From assembly GCA_021404565.1 (NCBI GenBank), contig JAAWWF010000027.1, forward strand, positions 186,001 to 250,000: DNA of 64,000 nucleotides. Direction: 5' to 3'. The notes under the pieces are model-generated. The model made no database searches, was not told the DNA's origin, and saw only the letters and a program-made list of their open reading frames with translations. The position numbers and the translations under genes are program-made. This document shows positions 51,193 through 61,388 of this stretch, piece after piece; the first letter of the stretch is position 1, and each line of letters opens with the position of its first letter. Source of the DNA: Roseivirga sp. Its GTDB lineage: Bacteria; Bacteroidota; Bacteroidia; Cytophagales; Cyclobacteriaceae.

Positions 51193-53915
51193 CAGAATTT
51201 GAAGTTGTAAGTAACAAATGGTATTGGAGCACCTATCACAGAAAAGCGATGAGTTCTCACTTGTTCGTTTTGGAAAGTGGAGAAGATGGAAAAGGCGTTT
51301 TTACTGCCGTATATATTGTAAACCCCGAATACCCAACTCCCACTCCACTTTTTGCCCTTGTCTTTATTTTCGATTTCGAGGGACAGATCGAGCCTGTGCG
51401 TATCCGGAATCCGGTAGGCGTTCCTGTCGGAGTAGGTCAGGTAAGGGTTTCCATCAAAAAACAACCTTCCTGTTGGCAGAGTATTGGGCCTGCCGGTTTG
51501 ATAAGTGAAAAAGCTGGTCATGGTAGCTCTCTTATTGAGACTAAGGCTGGTGGATAGATTAAGCGTATGGGGCCTGTCATAATTGGAGGGATAATACTTC
51601 CCATCATTTACATTATCTCTTCCAAACTCACTGGTGGTCTTTCTCCAGGTTCGGGCATAGGTATAATTCAGGTTACCGGTAAGCTTCCCTTTGTTTTTAT
51701 GTATGCTCATTTCCAGACCATAGGCATAGCCATCTGCTGGTAACAACTGAGTCTCCAGATTTTCATTCACAAAGAGGTCTGCCCCATTCTTATATTCGAC
51801 CAGGTTCTTCATCCATTTGTAGTAAGTCTCAATGGAGATAGAATAATCTTCATCAGGAGTATCAAAAGCATAACCCATCGATACCTGATCTGCCCGTAAG
51901 GGCTTAATGTACTTACCTGCCACCTTCCAGATATCAAACGGCATTGCAGCATGGGTATTAGAGATAAGGTGCACATATTGAAACAGGCGATTGTAGCTCA
52001 GCTTGAAAGCCATATTGGCTTTGATGTCATATTTAAGGGAGAATCTTGGCTCCAGACCGCTATAAGACTTGATAACCTCTCCTTTCTGATAAGTTTTCTC
52101 TCCTATAATACTTGCCTCAGACCTGGGCAGGAGCGGGCTATAAAGTGAGAGGGTATTGGGTCCATAGCTCGTATACCAGGAGTACCTCAATCCAAGATTC
52201 ACCCTGAACCTTTCCCAACTCTTATCCAGTTCTATGTAGGGAGCAATTTCCAGCCCGGTCTCCGTGTCAAAGGCTATATTATTGACCCCGGGTTCGGTGC
52301 TTTGAACACTGGCCGGTGCAAACTTGTAAAGGGTAGTGTTCTGCCCGAATCTTATTTCTGAAGATGAACTTGGGTAATAGGAAAAATCGGACTTGAGAAT
52401 CCAGTTTTCAACAGATGATTCCCAATTGATATTCCCGGAAGTACCCAGGGGTCCGCCACCTGCATCATTTTTGGTATCAAGCCCATAATTGTATCGGCTA
52501 TAGATGGCAGAGGTGTTCATAAACAATTTGCTGCTGAACAGATGATTCCAACGTAAAGTAGTGGTCGTGTTCTTCCACTTAAAATCAATACTCTCATCAG
52601 GCTCCTTACTTCCATCCTCCGCTGTTACACCTGTGAACTTGATTTTCATTACATCAGCTCCAAAATATCCTGAAAGAAAAAGTTTGTCTTTAGGGCTGAT
52701 GTCCCAGGAAAGCTTGGTGCTGACATCATAAAAGAACACCTTGTTGTTTTTTACATCATCGCCCAGCAGGGGAAAAAATATGTCAAAATAAGACCTCCGG
52801 GCTGAGATAAGATAATTGAGCTTGTCTTTAACCAGAGGCGCCTCTAACAACAATCTGGAAAACAGCAGCCCTACTCCCCCTTGTCCTCCAAATTTTTTGC
52901 CTCCACCATCTCGCTGACGAATGTCCAATACTGATGAGGACCTTCCACCAAAGCGGGCCGGAATCCCCCCTTTATAAAGCTTTACATCCTTGATCGCATC
53001 TGCATTGATCACCGAGAACATTCCCCAAACATGGGATGAGTTGTAAATGGGTGCCTCATCGATTAAGATCAGGTTTTGATCAATATTGCCGCCCCGCACA
53101 TTAAAACCGGAAGCTCCTTCTCCCACTGTACTTACCCCGGGGGTGGTTAAAATAGCTCTTACCAGATCAGGTTCACCTAACAATGAAGGGAGTTTTTTAA
53201 TATGCTCAACCTTGAGTGTGGTCAAACCAAGAAGAGGTGTATTGATCTGACTATTGGTATTCGCCCTGTCCAGCACCACAACCTCTTCCAAAGAAACTGA
53301 GCGTGGTTTTAAACTCAGGTCTCTCCTCATGTTCTCATTTAAATCCAGGCTTAATGGGCGGTCTTCGTAGCCCACATAGGTGTACTTAAGTTCATAAGAA
53401 CCAGCCGGCAGGGTGAGCGAATAGAACCCATATTCATTGGTGGTGGTACCCAGGGGCTGACCCATCACACCTATCGTAGCTCCGATCAATGTTTCCCCCG
53501 TATCCAGGTCTTTTATTACTCCGCTGATGGTATAACGTTGGTTAGCTCCCCGGTTAATCCCCTTCCGGAGTTTGCTTCCATCTTTTTTTGATAGAACTAT
53601 GTAGTTCTTTTTAATAGTGTAGCTGATATCGGATGTTCCGAACAGCTTTTTCAGAACCTTATCAATCTGCTGGCTTTTAGCTGTTATAGTCTGTTTCTGT
53701 GCATCATTGATCACATCGTTGTTGTAGACAAAGTGATAGGAACTGTTTTGTTCAATGTATTGGAATATCTCCTTCAGAGATGTCTGCCTGAAGTTCAGAG
53801 TTAGAGTGTCTTTCTGTTGTGCATGGGCCGCCACAGAATACACTGTAGCAAAAAATACAAACAGGTAAATCTGCCTTTTACTCAAATAGCTTCCTAGCTG
53901 CTGTTTTATTTTCAT
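51192..53915 (-). CDS. TonB-dependent receptor with STN and carboxypeptidase-like domains
   Basis: The protein has 907 residues. A signal peptide is followed by an STN (secretin/TonB short N-terminal) domain (TLNFRQTSLKEIFQYIEQ, residues about 35-110), a CarboxypepD_reg-like domain (SGVIKDLDTGETLIGATIGV), the plug (LVRAILTTPGVSTVGEGASG, then GGIPARFGGRSSSVLDIR) and a beta-barrel to the final VTYNFKF. The STN domain signals inward to the FecR anti-sigma, so this is a transducing receptor. The ligand is unknown; nothing in the neighbourhood names it. Confidence 0.92.
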   Translation of the reverse strand: MKIKQQLGSYLSKRQIYLFVFFATVYSVAAHAQQKDTLTLNFRQTSLKEIFQYIEQNSSYHFVYNNDVINDAQKQTITAKSQQIDKVLKKLFGTSDISYTIKKNYIVLSKKDGSKLRKGINRGANQRYTISGVIKDLDTGETLIGATIGVMGQPLGTTTNEYGFYSLTLPAGSYELKYTYVGYEDRPLSLDLNENMRRDLSLKPRSVSLEEVVVLDRANTNSQINTPLLGLTTLKVEHIKKLPSLLGEPDLVRAILTTPGVSTVGEGASGFNVRGGNIDQNLILIDEAPIYNSSHVWGMFSVINADAIKDVKLYKGGIPARFGGRSSSVLDIRQRDGGGKKFGGQGGVGLLFSRLLLEAPLVKDKLNYLISARRSYFDIFFPLLGDDVKNNKVFFYDVSTKLSWDISPKDKLFLSGYFGADVMKIKFTGVTAEDGSKEPDESIDFKWKNTTTTLRWNHLFSSKLFMNTSAIYSRYNYGLDTKNDAGGGPLGTSGNINWESSVENWILKSDFSYYPSSSSEIRFGQNTTLYKFAPASVQSTEPGVNNIAFDTETGLEIAPYIELDKSWERFRVNLGLRYSWYTSYGPNTLSLYSPLLPRSEASIIGEKTYQKGEVIKSYSGLEPRFSLKYDIKANMAFKLSYNRLFQYVHLISNTHAAMPFDIWKVAGKYIKPLRADQVSMGYAFDTPDEDYSISIETYYKWMKNLVEYKNGADLFVNENLETQLLPADGYAYGLEMSIHKNKGKLTGNLNYTYARTWRKTTSEFGRDNVNDGKYYPSNYDRPHTLNLSTSLSLNKRATMTSFFTYQTGRPNTLPTGRLFFDGNPYLTYSDRNAYRIPDTHRLDLSLEIENKDKGKKWSGSWVFGVYNIYGSKNAFSIFSTFQNEQVRTHRFSVIGAPIPFVTYNFKF

Positions 53916-53996
53916 AAATTTGATTGTGGTTAAATGAATGATGATTTAGCGATCTATTATTATTGGCCTACAGGTGGGAAAATGACAGTTTTCCCA

Positions 53997-54962
53997 CTAT
54001 TTTATCAGCCAGGTATTCTTCCCTTGCTGCTCGTATTCAAAAGATTTGGAGAGGCGTAGTGTTTCTAAAATTTCAATCAGCGGAGTTTCCTCATCGAACG
54101 TACCCGTGAACCTGGTGACAGCCATTTCCTCGGTATCAAAGTTCAGGCTGATCCCAAATCGGATTTTAAGATCAGCAGCTACCTCCCTGAATTGTTTTCC
54201 TGTAAATCTCAACTTCCCTTCTCTCCAGGCCAGCACGTCATTGGGGTTGATATTCTGGAACTTTTCATATGTCTGGCTCAATGAAAAGTACTTTACCTGC
54301 TCGTTTGGTACCAGGTATACCTTTTCTTTCAGCCCCTTTAGGCCATCCACTTCTACTTTCCCAGTCAATAAAAATGTCTCAACCAGATCTTCACCATCAT
54401 AAGACCTGACGTTGAAGCTTGTACCCAGAGCCTTAACCGTAATGCCTTCCCTCGTATCTACCGTAAATGGTTTGGACTTGTCCTTAAACACTTCAAAAAA
54501 CGCCTCACCTTCCAAATACAATGACCTGGGGTTGGATTCCGGATAAGACAAGCTACTGGCTGCGTTGAGAAATACCACCGAACCATCGGGAAGGTTCACG
54601 GTATCTCTTTCTCCAAAAGCTGTCTCAAAGGTCACCAAGGGAGTTTCATAGCCGGAAAGCATCCAATTTATCGTAAAGTAGGACGAAAGAATCAGGGCGA
54701 GCACAGCTGCGTATTTCAGGAAGCCTCTTCGCCTCGTTGGCAGCTCCTCTACCCTTTCGAAGAAGGCAGTTTTTGCAGCTGCCACATCTGATTCGGCCTC
54801 GGTGTGTTGCATTAGTTCATACACCCGAACGAGTTTATGATATGTCTCCTGATTGAAGTCGGGCGAAGCAAGCCACAGCTCTGTTTTTCTGATGGTCTCA
54901 GCACCAGCCGTTTTGGTAATATAAGCCCAGAGCTCTTCTTCGGTTATTCCTGTAAGGGTCAT
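53997..54962 (-). CDS. FecR family anti-sigma factor
   Basis: The protein has 321 residues. The N-terminal cytoplasmic part (EELWAYITKTAGAETIRKTE) binds the sigma factor; a membrane segment follows near residue 80 (LKYAAVLALILSSYFTINWML). Then comes the FecR domain (DTVNLPDGSVVFLNAASSLS, FFEVFKDKSKPFTVDTREG), and at the C-terminus a DUF4974-like STN-type domain (FREVAADLKIRFGISLNFDT) that contacts the receptor. Passes the surface signal to the sigma factor. Second gene in the run, 68 bases after the sigma factor stop. Confidence 0.92.
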   Translation of the reverse strand: MTLTGITEEELWAYITKTAGAETIRKTELWLASPDFNQETYHKLVRVYELMQHTEAESDVAAAKTAFFERVEELPTRRRGFLKYAAVLALILSSYFTINWMLSGYETPLVTFETAFGERDTVNLPDGSVVFLNAASSLSYPESNPRSLYLEGEAFFEVFKDKSKPFTVDTREGITVKALGTSFNVRSYDGEDLVETFLLTGKVEVDGLKGLKEKVYLVPNEQVKYFSLSQTYEKFQNINPNDVLAWREGKLRFTGKQFREVAADLKIRFGISLNFDTEEMAVTRFTGTFDEETPLIEILETLRLSKSFEYEQQGKNTWLIK

Positions 54963-55030
54963 CTATCTCAACTGACGTTTGAGTATATGACGCAGTACAT
55001 GGCCTCTACCCTATTGGAAGAGAAAAATAA

Positions 55031-55534
55031 TTACAGATAGTCCTTTAAACCTTCTCTGAAGGCTTTTAAGGCTTTTGAGATATGGGATTCTACAGTTTTA
55101 ACTGAGACCATACATTGTTGAGCTATCTCTTTATAGGGAAGCAACTCTTCTCTTGAGAGTCTGAAGATTTCCTTTGTTCTCGGCTCCAGGGCATCCTGGA
55201 TTGATTGAATCTGATTAATCAGGTCCCAGTGATCTTCCGGCATCGCACTGGTTTCCAGCCTGCTACCGATAAGCTCATGATGCTTGTCCTTCACCGCCTT
55301 GCGCCTGTAAGAGTCTATTATTTTATTTTTGAGCGTGGTAATCAGAAAAGCTTCTATGGAGTGGGCTTCCTGACTGATCTCTCCAATGTGTTCCCAAAGT
55401 TTTACAAAGGTCTCCTGTACCAGCTCTTCAGACAGTTCTTTATCGCGTGTATACTTGAGCGCATAATTAAACAGCCGCTGATAATGTCGGTCAAATAAGG
55501 CCGAGAATCTTTCCCTTTTACGATCAAAAAACAT
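55031..55534 (-). CDS. ECF sigma-70 factor of FecI type
   Basis: The protein has 167 residues. Region 2 is clear (FNYALKYTRDKELSEELVQETFVKLWEHI) and region 4 ends YKEIAQQCMVSVKTVESHISKALKAF, the FecI-like DNA-binding helix-turn-helix. It should direct RNA polymerase to the receptor operon when its FecR partner is released. It is the first gene of the four-gene signalling run (sigma, FecR, receptor, DUF4249). Confidence 0.93.
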   Translation of the reverse strand: MFFDRKRERFSALFDRHYQRLFNYALKYTRDKELSEELVQETFVKLWEHIGEISQEAHSIEAFLITTLKNKIIDSYRRKAVKDKHHELIGSRLETSAMPEDHWDLINQIQSIQDALEPRTKEIFRLSREELLPYKEIAQQCMVSVKTVESHISKALKAFREGLKDYL

Positions 55535-55793
55535 TTACCAAAAAATCAGGCTGCGGCATATTCAGTATGTAGTTCGCTCTCCGGAACAAAAACGCAAAAA
55601 ATCCAACAAGTTTAGCAAAAACCGAATGACTTGTGTTCTACCCCTCCCGGGGTTTGTTCCGAAGCCTCATAGTGCCGACACCCGAAAATGCGAATCACCG
55701 CCAGGTCAGTAGAACGTTTGAAGTCTAAAATGGAACTAAGATGATCACAGAGGTAGTTGAGAAAATTTCCAGTTTTCAAAAACCTCAGATTTG

Positions 55794-57476
55794 CTATTCC
55801 TTCACTAAAGGACTCTGTACCATGGCTTTCTTATTCTTTCTCGTACCGTAATTCTGGAAGCTTTCCACCTCCACGTCCTCCAGCAATAAGATGCGTGGCG
55901 AAACAACAGACATCAACTTACCATTAAATGAATCTGGTAAGTGATGTACCGTACGGTCTGTAGAGGTGCCCCCCACCTTGCGGAAAGAATTGAAATTAAG
56001 GTCGTTTAGCGAAGCAGACTGTAAAAGAGTCTCGCTACCATCTTCCAGAGAAATCTTGTAAACATTGACACCACCTCCGGTAAAAGGAATTTTTCTCACA
56101 ATCAGGGCATATTCCAGCCCCTCATCTTCAGCCAGCTCAATCAACTGTTGCTTCAGTGCCGTCTCTGTTTTCGTATCGTGACTGATAACGGAAAGTACGC
56201 CCACCCCCTGGCCTGTGCCGTTAGGTCCCGGTGAGTCTTTCAATACAGTTCGGCCACGCATAAGTTCTTTTAAATATCCCTTATCCACTATTAGCAGGCT
56301 GTCAGTGGCCTTCACTCCTTCCATGTCGTATCGATAAGCTCCTTTCATAGACTGTTTCAGGTAATTTTCCCTTCCGGGCAAAACGCTTAGGCTCAGGCTT
56401 CGCGAGGTTACACGCTTGTCTATTTTGTGATCCAATTCTCTCGACCGGTTTCGAAAACCCGTTTCCTCCTCGATTGAGGCCGTTTGAGTGGCATTGAGGC
56501 TGGGAACAAAATGTCTTGCAAAAAGTCCGGCAACCGATTGGTCGTAAAATAATACGGGGCCTTCATAGCTATCCTCAAATTGTTCCACGGTTTCTTTTTT
56601 CCTTACCTTCTTCACCAGCTCTTCAATGTCTGCCAGTATGGTGGCATCATCGGGTAACTCATCAAAAGATGAGGCCTGATAGTTGAGGTCTTCAGAGTTG
56701 AAAACAGCCCGGGTAGCGCTGGAAAAAACTAAAATTTTCAGCTGTACTCCGGCATCGTCCTGCACAATACGTGTCCCTTCAGTATTGATATAGTACTCCC
56801 TGGAATGATTCAAAGAGAGATTTACCCTGGATTCTCCTATGTCTGGATAGGCAACAAAGGCAGCAGATATTTTCCTCGCCCTGTCTTCTATGGCTTTTTG
56901 GTCCCAGTCAGCATCAAGCCTCTCAGATTGATAAGAAACCACCGGTACTTTCGAGAAAACAAGATGAGGGGTTTCATCGATTTTCTTCCCCTCCTTTTTC
57001 AGCTTGGACTGATGTGCTTTAAATCGTTTGGCCGCCCTGCGATACATATTGTCTGTTGACTTCCAGAAATATCTTCTGATACCGTAATAATCAGCTCCCA
57101 GAGGCATACCTACCCCAACAAACCCGAAGTTGGCCTGGTTCGAAACACTGAGCGACATTCCCTGACTGGCAAAGCTCTCATCGTTAAAATCATAGTCGCC
57201 TACAATCAGCCTTACACTGCCTCTTCTTCGGGGAGAAAGCATAGCATTGTTTACAGCACCCAATGAAGCGTTTATATTCAGGCTTTTAGAATCAAATACA
57301 CGGTAGCTTATAAAAAAAGGCCGGTCATGGTCTTTCAGGCTCAGCTCCTGCATACTGCGGTTCAGTTCATCTTCCATGGCTTTTAAAACCACCTCGGACT
57401 CTTCCTGGGCACTAAGACTTACCCAGGTAAATACCAGAAAAACCGGCAGTAAAAGGACATTTTTGAATACACTCAT
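55794..57476 (-). CDS. TldE/PmbA-like paralogue without metal site
   Basis: The protein has 560 residues from ATG 57476, chosen because a signal peptide (LLPVFLVFTWVSLSAQ) follows; the frame opens upstream. It shares the TldD-family layout with the gene before it: LNRSMQELSLKDHDRPFFISYRV at the start, and a late region with LVNDEDLNY-like beta strands. Where the partner has HEIFGHRIEGH, this protein has GLFARHFVPSLNATQ, so the metal ligands are lost. In E. coli TldD and TldE act as a complex in which only TldD carries the metal site; the same split is likely here. It starts one base after the partner's stop. Confidence 0.78.
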   Translation of the reverse strand: MSVFKNVLLLPVFLVFTWVSLSAQEESEVVLKAMEDELNRSMQELSLKDHDRPFFISYRVFDSKSLNINASLGAVNNAMLSPRRRGSVRLIVGDYDFNDESFASQGMSLSVSNQANFGFVGVGMPLGADYYGIRRYFWKSTDNMYRRAAKRFKAHQSKLKKEGKKIDETPHLVFSKVPVVSYQSERLDADWDQKAIEDRARKISAAFVAYPDIGESRVNLSLNHSREYYINTEGTRIVQDDAGVQLKILVFSSATRAVFNSEDLNYQASSFDELPDDATILADIEELVKKVRKKETVEQFEDSYEGPVLFYDQSVAGLFARHFVPSLNATQTASIEEETGFRNRSRELDHKIDKRVTSRSLSLSVLPGRENYLKQSMKGAYRYDMEGVKATDSLLIVDKGYLKELMRGRTVLKDSPGPNGTGQGVGVLSVISHDTKTETALKQQLIELAEDEGLEYALIVRKIPFTGGGVNVYKISLEDGSETLLQSASLNDLNFNSFRKVGGTSTDRTVHHLPDSFNGKLMSVVSPRILLLEDVEVESFQNYGTRKNKKAMVQSPLVKE

Positions 57477-57477
57477 A

Positions 57478-59166
57478 TCAATTCTCCTTCCCGGCTTTTG
57501 GTCTGTTGAGTAAGGGCTTTTCACCCGACTCTTTCTTCATTTTCTTCTGGGTTTCTATCCGTCTTACATAAAGACCCGGAGAGGTGGCACTTACCGGCAC
57601 ACCGCCAGACTCTGCTCCACAAATCCCCGTAAAGGTGCCTGGTTCGTCTCCTGCCGCGGCTATCTCAGCAAACATAGCCAGGGGTGTTCCTATAAGATCT
57701 ACCCCACGCACCAGTTCATCGGGTCGTCCATCTGCAAATACCCTGTACACGATGGTAGGTGTAATGTTAAATGAGTTAGGCGTAAAGCGATCGGTAAACG
57801 TAAAACCTCCGGTTACCTCGGCAAAATAATACCCGTACTCCTTGCCCTGGGCTTTACATTCCTCTCGCAATGCCACTCTCAGCTCTTCCTCCGACACTGG
57901 CTTACTGGTTTCTATAATCAGATTGGACTGCCGTGATACGGGGCCTAACCCCGCCTGTGCTCTACCATGTCCATTCGATTTTTTAAAATCATCGAGCGGG
58001 CTTCGAGACATTAGAAATGACTTAAGGGTACCACTGTCCACCACTTTCACACGTTGGCCCTTTACCCCCTCATCGTCATACTTATAAGTACCGATCAGGT
58101 CCCGGTTGCCCATCGTTTGCAGACCGGGATCGGAGATTACACTCAACGATCCATCCAGTACCTGCTGGTTGACTTTTTCTTTAAAGGTTTGCCCATCTGT
58201 TTGACTTCTCAGCCTGTGGCCCTCAATGCGATGACCAAATATTTCATGAAAGAAGACTCCGGCTACCTCCGGAGCCAGAATGGCCGGACCGCTATAAGGT
58301 TCCGCCAGAGGGGCTTCCTTCAATGCTTTCAGGGTACGGATCAACCCTTCCACATCCTTGAGCATTTCTTCCTGCGAAGGTAGGTTTTGAGGTGAAAAGG
58401 CAAAGTAGGTTTTGAAGATGGGAATGTTGTCGCCATCGGCCGCACGAATATCCGCTGTGATGATCAGATAGGCCCCCGGAGCATTCTGTACCAGGCGACT
58501 GCCCTCTGTGGACGTGAAGTACTTCCTGTCCACACTAAAGTATAGTGAAGCATAAGCCGATGTAATATCATCATGTTCAGCAAAGGGGGCAGTCAGCTCC
58601 TTAATGCGCTTTTCCCAGGTAGCAACCTTCATCATGCCAGTCACATCAAGGACCTGCTCAGAGAAGAGAGTGACTTGTTCGTTAGAAAAATCCGGCACCT
58701 CTGAGGAATCTGGCTTTTCAAGTACACGCTCGTATGAGTTCACGGCCCCTTCGTAACCAGCATCCGTGGCTTTCCAAAGGGCATAGCTTACGGCATCCTT
58801 ATCATTATCCAGAGGGATCAGTGTCGAGCGAACCCTGCCAAAACCACCATACATATCTACCTCATGCGTATTGTCTCGCTTATAATCACCAACTTTCACC
58901 CTTACGTGCCCGATACGTCTGTGCACCGACCCGGAGCTCATCAGGCTTCCAAAGCTTGACGAAATCTCATATCCCTGCAGGTCATTTACCCTGTAGTCAA
59001 TATAGTAAGCGGGAGGATCTGCTTTAGCCAATACAGCAAACTCACGATCCAGTTCATTGGCCATAATGTCAAGCAGCTCATCCTGAGCGTTGAGGTTCAG
59101 GAAGGGCACTGCTAACCCACATATTGCCCAGACTATCCAAATCCGCTTCTTGTTCTTATCCTTCAT
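57478..59166 (-). CDS. TldD-like metalloprotease, exported
   Basis: The protein has 562 residues from ATG 59166; a signal peptide (WIVWAICGLAVPFLNLNAQ) follows. The metal-binding motif is GVFFHEIFGHRIEGH (HExxxH plus a following H, near residue 309). The late region holds TGICGAESGGVPVSATSPG, a glycine-rich cysteine segment typical of this family. Family members cleave unfolded or modified peptides (microcin B17 maturation in E. coli). This copy is exported, unlike the E. coli cytoplasmic form, so the substrate is unknown. It is first of a two-gene operon. Confidence 0.85.
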   Translation of the reverse strand: MKDKNKKRIWIVWAICGLAVPFLNLNAQDELLDIMANELDREFAVLAKADPPAYYIDYRVNDLQGYEISSSFGSLMSSGSVHRRIGHVRVKVGDYKRDNTHEVDMYGGFGRVRSTLIPLDNDKDAVSYALWKATDAGYEGAVNSYERVLEKPDSSEVPDFSNEQVTLFSEQVLDVTGMMKVATWEKRIKELTAPFAEHDDITSAYASLYFSVDRKYFTSTEGSRLVQNAPGAYLIITADIRAADGDNIPIFKTYFAFSPQNLPSQEEMLKDVEGLIRTLKALKEAPLAEPYSGPAILAPEVAGVFFHEIFGHRIEGHRLRSQTDGQTFKEKVNQQVLDGSLSVISDPGLQTMGNRDLIGTYKYDDEGVKGQRVKVVDSGTLKSFLMSRSPLDDFKKSNGHGRAQAGLGPVSRQSNLIIETSKPVSEEELRVALREECKAQGKEYGYYFAEVTGGFTFTDRFTPNSFNITPTIVYRVFADGRPDELVRGVDLIGTPLAMFAEIAAAGDEPGTFTGICGAESGGVPVSATSPGLYVRRIETQKKMKKESGEKPLLNRPKAGKEN

Positions 59167-59554
59167 TTTTTTCGAATACGCTTTTTCATCCAAGGTTGAA
59201 CCCGGTTTGCTTAAGGTTATTAATATAACTGGTACAGAAACCAATTGGTATTAACAGATGATGTTAGTTGATAAACTATTCAATAATAATCTCCTTCCCT
59301 CCTGTTTGCTCTGGCTGAACAGTTCTCCCTCATTAAGGATAACTACCAGTTTCTCTTTTTTCATATCCTCTTTGTTCAACAATGCACATGAAGGTGAGCA
59401 AATAAATCGGCTACTATTCCCCTCAAAACTCGTAAAATCTGGCTGTATATTGATTAACGGTTACTTCCCTATTGAATCTGGGCAAACTTAATTAGCTCAT
59501 CACCAAACATTCATATTAAAACCCTACCTTTGCGGCTTGAATTTGAACAAGCTC
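59167..59554. other. Divergent spacer before BipA
   Basis: This 388-base stretch separates the leftward TldD-like gene from BipA. A -7-like box is at 59525. The left part should hold the TldD promoter. The short rightward frame at 59258 looks like chance (hydrophobic, Ser-rich, no family). Confidence 0.45.
59525..59532 (+). promoter_or_regulatory. Promoter -7 box for BipA
   Basis: TACCTTTG matches the Bacteroidota consensus TAnnTTTG exactly, 30 bases before the BipA ATG. The upstream TTG box is weak. Confidence 0.55.
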
Positions 59555-61360
59555 ATGACAAGCATCAGAAATATTGCCATAATCGCCCACGTTGACCACG
59601 GTAAAACTACGCTGGTAGACAAGATTATACACGCATCTAAAATTTTCAGAGAAAACCAGGAATCAGGTGAGTTGATTCTGGACAACAATGATCTGGAGCG
59701 TGAACGCGGCATTACCATTCTCTCTAAAAACGTATCCGTACGCTACAAGGGGGTGAAGATCAATATCATTGACACTCCCGGTCACGCAGACTTTGGTGGA
59801 GAGGTGGAAAGGGTATTGAAAATGGCTGATGGCGTATTGCTGCTGGTAGATGCCTTTGAAGGACCTATGCCACAAACCCGCTTTGTACTGGGCAAAGCAC
59901 TGGGACTGGGCCTTACGCCTATCGTAGTGGTCAACAAGGTGGATAAAGAAAATTGTCGTCCTGATGAGGTGCATGAGCAGGTATTCGACCTGATGTTCAA
60001 CCTGGACGCTACAGAAGAACAACTGGATTTCGAAACCGTATACGGTTCGTCAAAGCATGGCTGGATGAGTGATGACTGGCAAAAGCCAACGGATAACATT
60101 TTTGCCCTGCTTGATAAAATTGTAGAAGTAATTCCTGAAGCTCCGGCACCTCAGGGTACACCAAGGTTCCAGGTAACTTCACTTGACTATTCTTCTTTCG
60201 TGGGTAGAATTGCCATCGGACGTATGTACCAGGGCAGCCTCAAGGAAGGGGCCTCTATGGGCCTTACCAAGAGAGACGGTTCCATCAAGAGGGTGCGCAT
60301 CAAAGAGCTTCAGTTGTTTGAAGGGCTGGGCCGTCAGAAAGTGGAAGAAGTACATGCAGGTGAGCTTTGTGCCGTAGTAGGCCTTGAAGGCTTTGAGATT
60401 GGTGATACACTTACTGATTTTGAAAACCCTGAACCACTGCCACGTATCAGCATTGATGAGCCTACTATGAATATGCTCTTCGCCATCAACAACTCTCCCG
60501 GCTTTGGTACTGATGGTAAGTTTGTAACCTCCAGGCACCTGAGAGACCGTCTCTTCAAAGAAACTGAAAAGAACCTTGCACTACGCGTGGATGAAACTGA
60601 CACGGAAGACAAGTTCCTCGTGTTTGGTCGTGGTATTCTACACCTTTCTGTACTGATAGAAACCATGCGCAGAGAAGGTTATGAACTGATGGTAGGTCAG
60701 CCACAGGTGATCTATAAAGAAGTTGATGGTAGCCGCCATGAACCCATTGAGCTACTGGTAGTAGACGTACCAGAGCATGTATCAGGTAAAGTAATCGAGC
60801 TGGCTACCCAAAGAAAAGGTGAGTTGACGATCATGGAGCCTAAAGGCGATCAACAGCACCTGGAGTTTGATATTCCATCGAGAGGGTTGATTGGCTTGAG
60901 GAACAACGTACTGACAGCTACTGCAGGTGAAGCAGTAATGAACCACAGGTTTAAGGAATACCAGCCGTTCAAAGGCGAGATCAAGGGCAGATCAAACGGT
61001 TCACTGATCTCTATGGAAAATGGTCCGGGCACTCCTTACTCGTTGGACAAATTGCAGGACCGTGGTACCTTCTTTGTGCCTGCCGGTGAAGACTTGTATA
61101 CAGGTCAGGTAATTGGTGAGCATAACCGTGAGAATGACATTGTAGTGAACGTACAGAAGGGTAAGAAACTTACCAATATGCGTGCTGCAGGGTCTGATGA
61201 CAACTCAAAAATTGCTCCTCCGAAGAAGTTCTCTCTCGAAGAAGCAATGGAGTACATCCAAAAAGACGAATACCTGGAAATCACGCCTAAGAATATCAGG
61301 ATGAGAAAAATCTATCTGGACGAGAACACCAGAATGAGAATGGCCAAAAAAGAAGGCTGA
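59555..61360 (+). CDS. typA: Ribosome-associated GTPase BipA (TypA)
   Basis: The protein has 601 residues. G1 is AHVDHGKTTLVDKII, the switch region has ERGITILSKN, G3 is DTPGHADFGGEVERVL and G4 is VVNKVDK. The C-terminal half keeps the BipA order: beta-barrel, domain III/V and the final segment ending NTRMRMAKKEG. A translational GTPase that helps late ribosome assembly and stress growth. ATG 59555 is chosen (MTSIRNIAIIAHVD); the frame extends to a TTG at 59537. It is a single-gene unit with its own promoter. Confidence 0.97.
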   Translation: MTSIRNIAIIAHVDHGKTTLVDKIIHASKIFRENQESGELILDNNDLERERGITILSKNVSVRYKGVKINIIDTPGHADFGGEVERVLKMADGVLLLVDAFEGPMPQTRFVLGKALGLGLTPIVVVNKVDKENCRPDEVHEQVFDLMFNLDATEEQLDFETVYGSSKHGWMSDDWQKPTDNIFALLDKIVEVIPEAPAPQGTPRFQVTSLDYSSFVGRIAIGRMYQGSLKEGASMGLTKRDGSIKRVRIKELQLFEGLGRQKVEEVHAGELCAVVGLEGFEIGDTLTDFENPEPLPRISIDEPTMNMLFAINNSPGFGTDGKFVTSRHLRDRLFKETEKNLALRVDETDTEDKFLVFGRGILHLSVLIETMRREGYELMVGQPQVIYKEVDGSRHEPIELLVVDVPEHVSGKVIELATQRKGELTIMEPKGDQQHLEFDIPSRGLIGLRNNVLTATAGEAVMNHRFKEYQPFKGEIKGRSNGSLISMENGPGTPYSLDKLQDRGTFFVPAGEDLYTGQVIGEHNRENDIVVNVQKGKKLTNMRAAGSDDNSKIAPPKKFSLEEAMEYIQKDEYLEITPKNIRMRKIYLDENTRMRMAKKEG

Positions 61361-61388
61361 TCTGTAGATACTTTGTATATTCCCTGCC

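Noticed and set aside
59258-59491. Short ORF before BipA
   Set aside because: Ser/Asn-rich random-looking sequence in the spacer, overlapping expected promoters.
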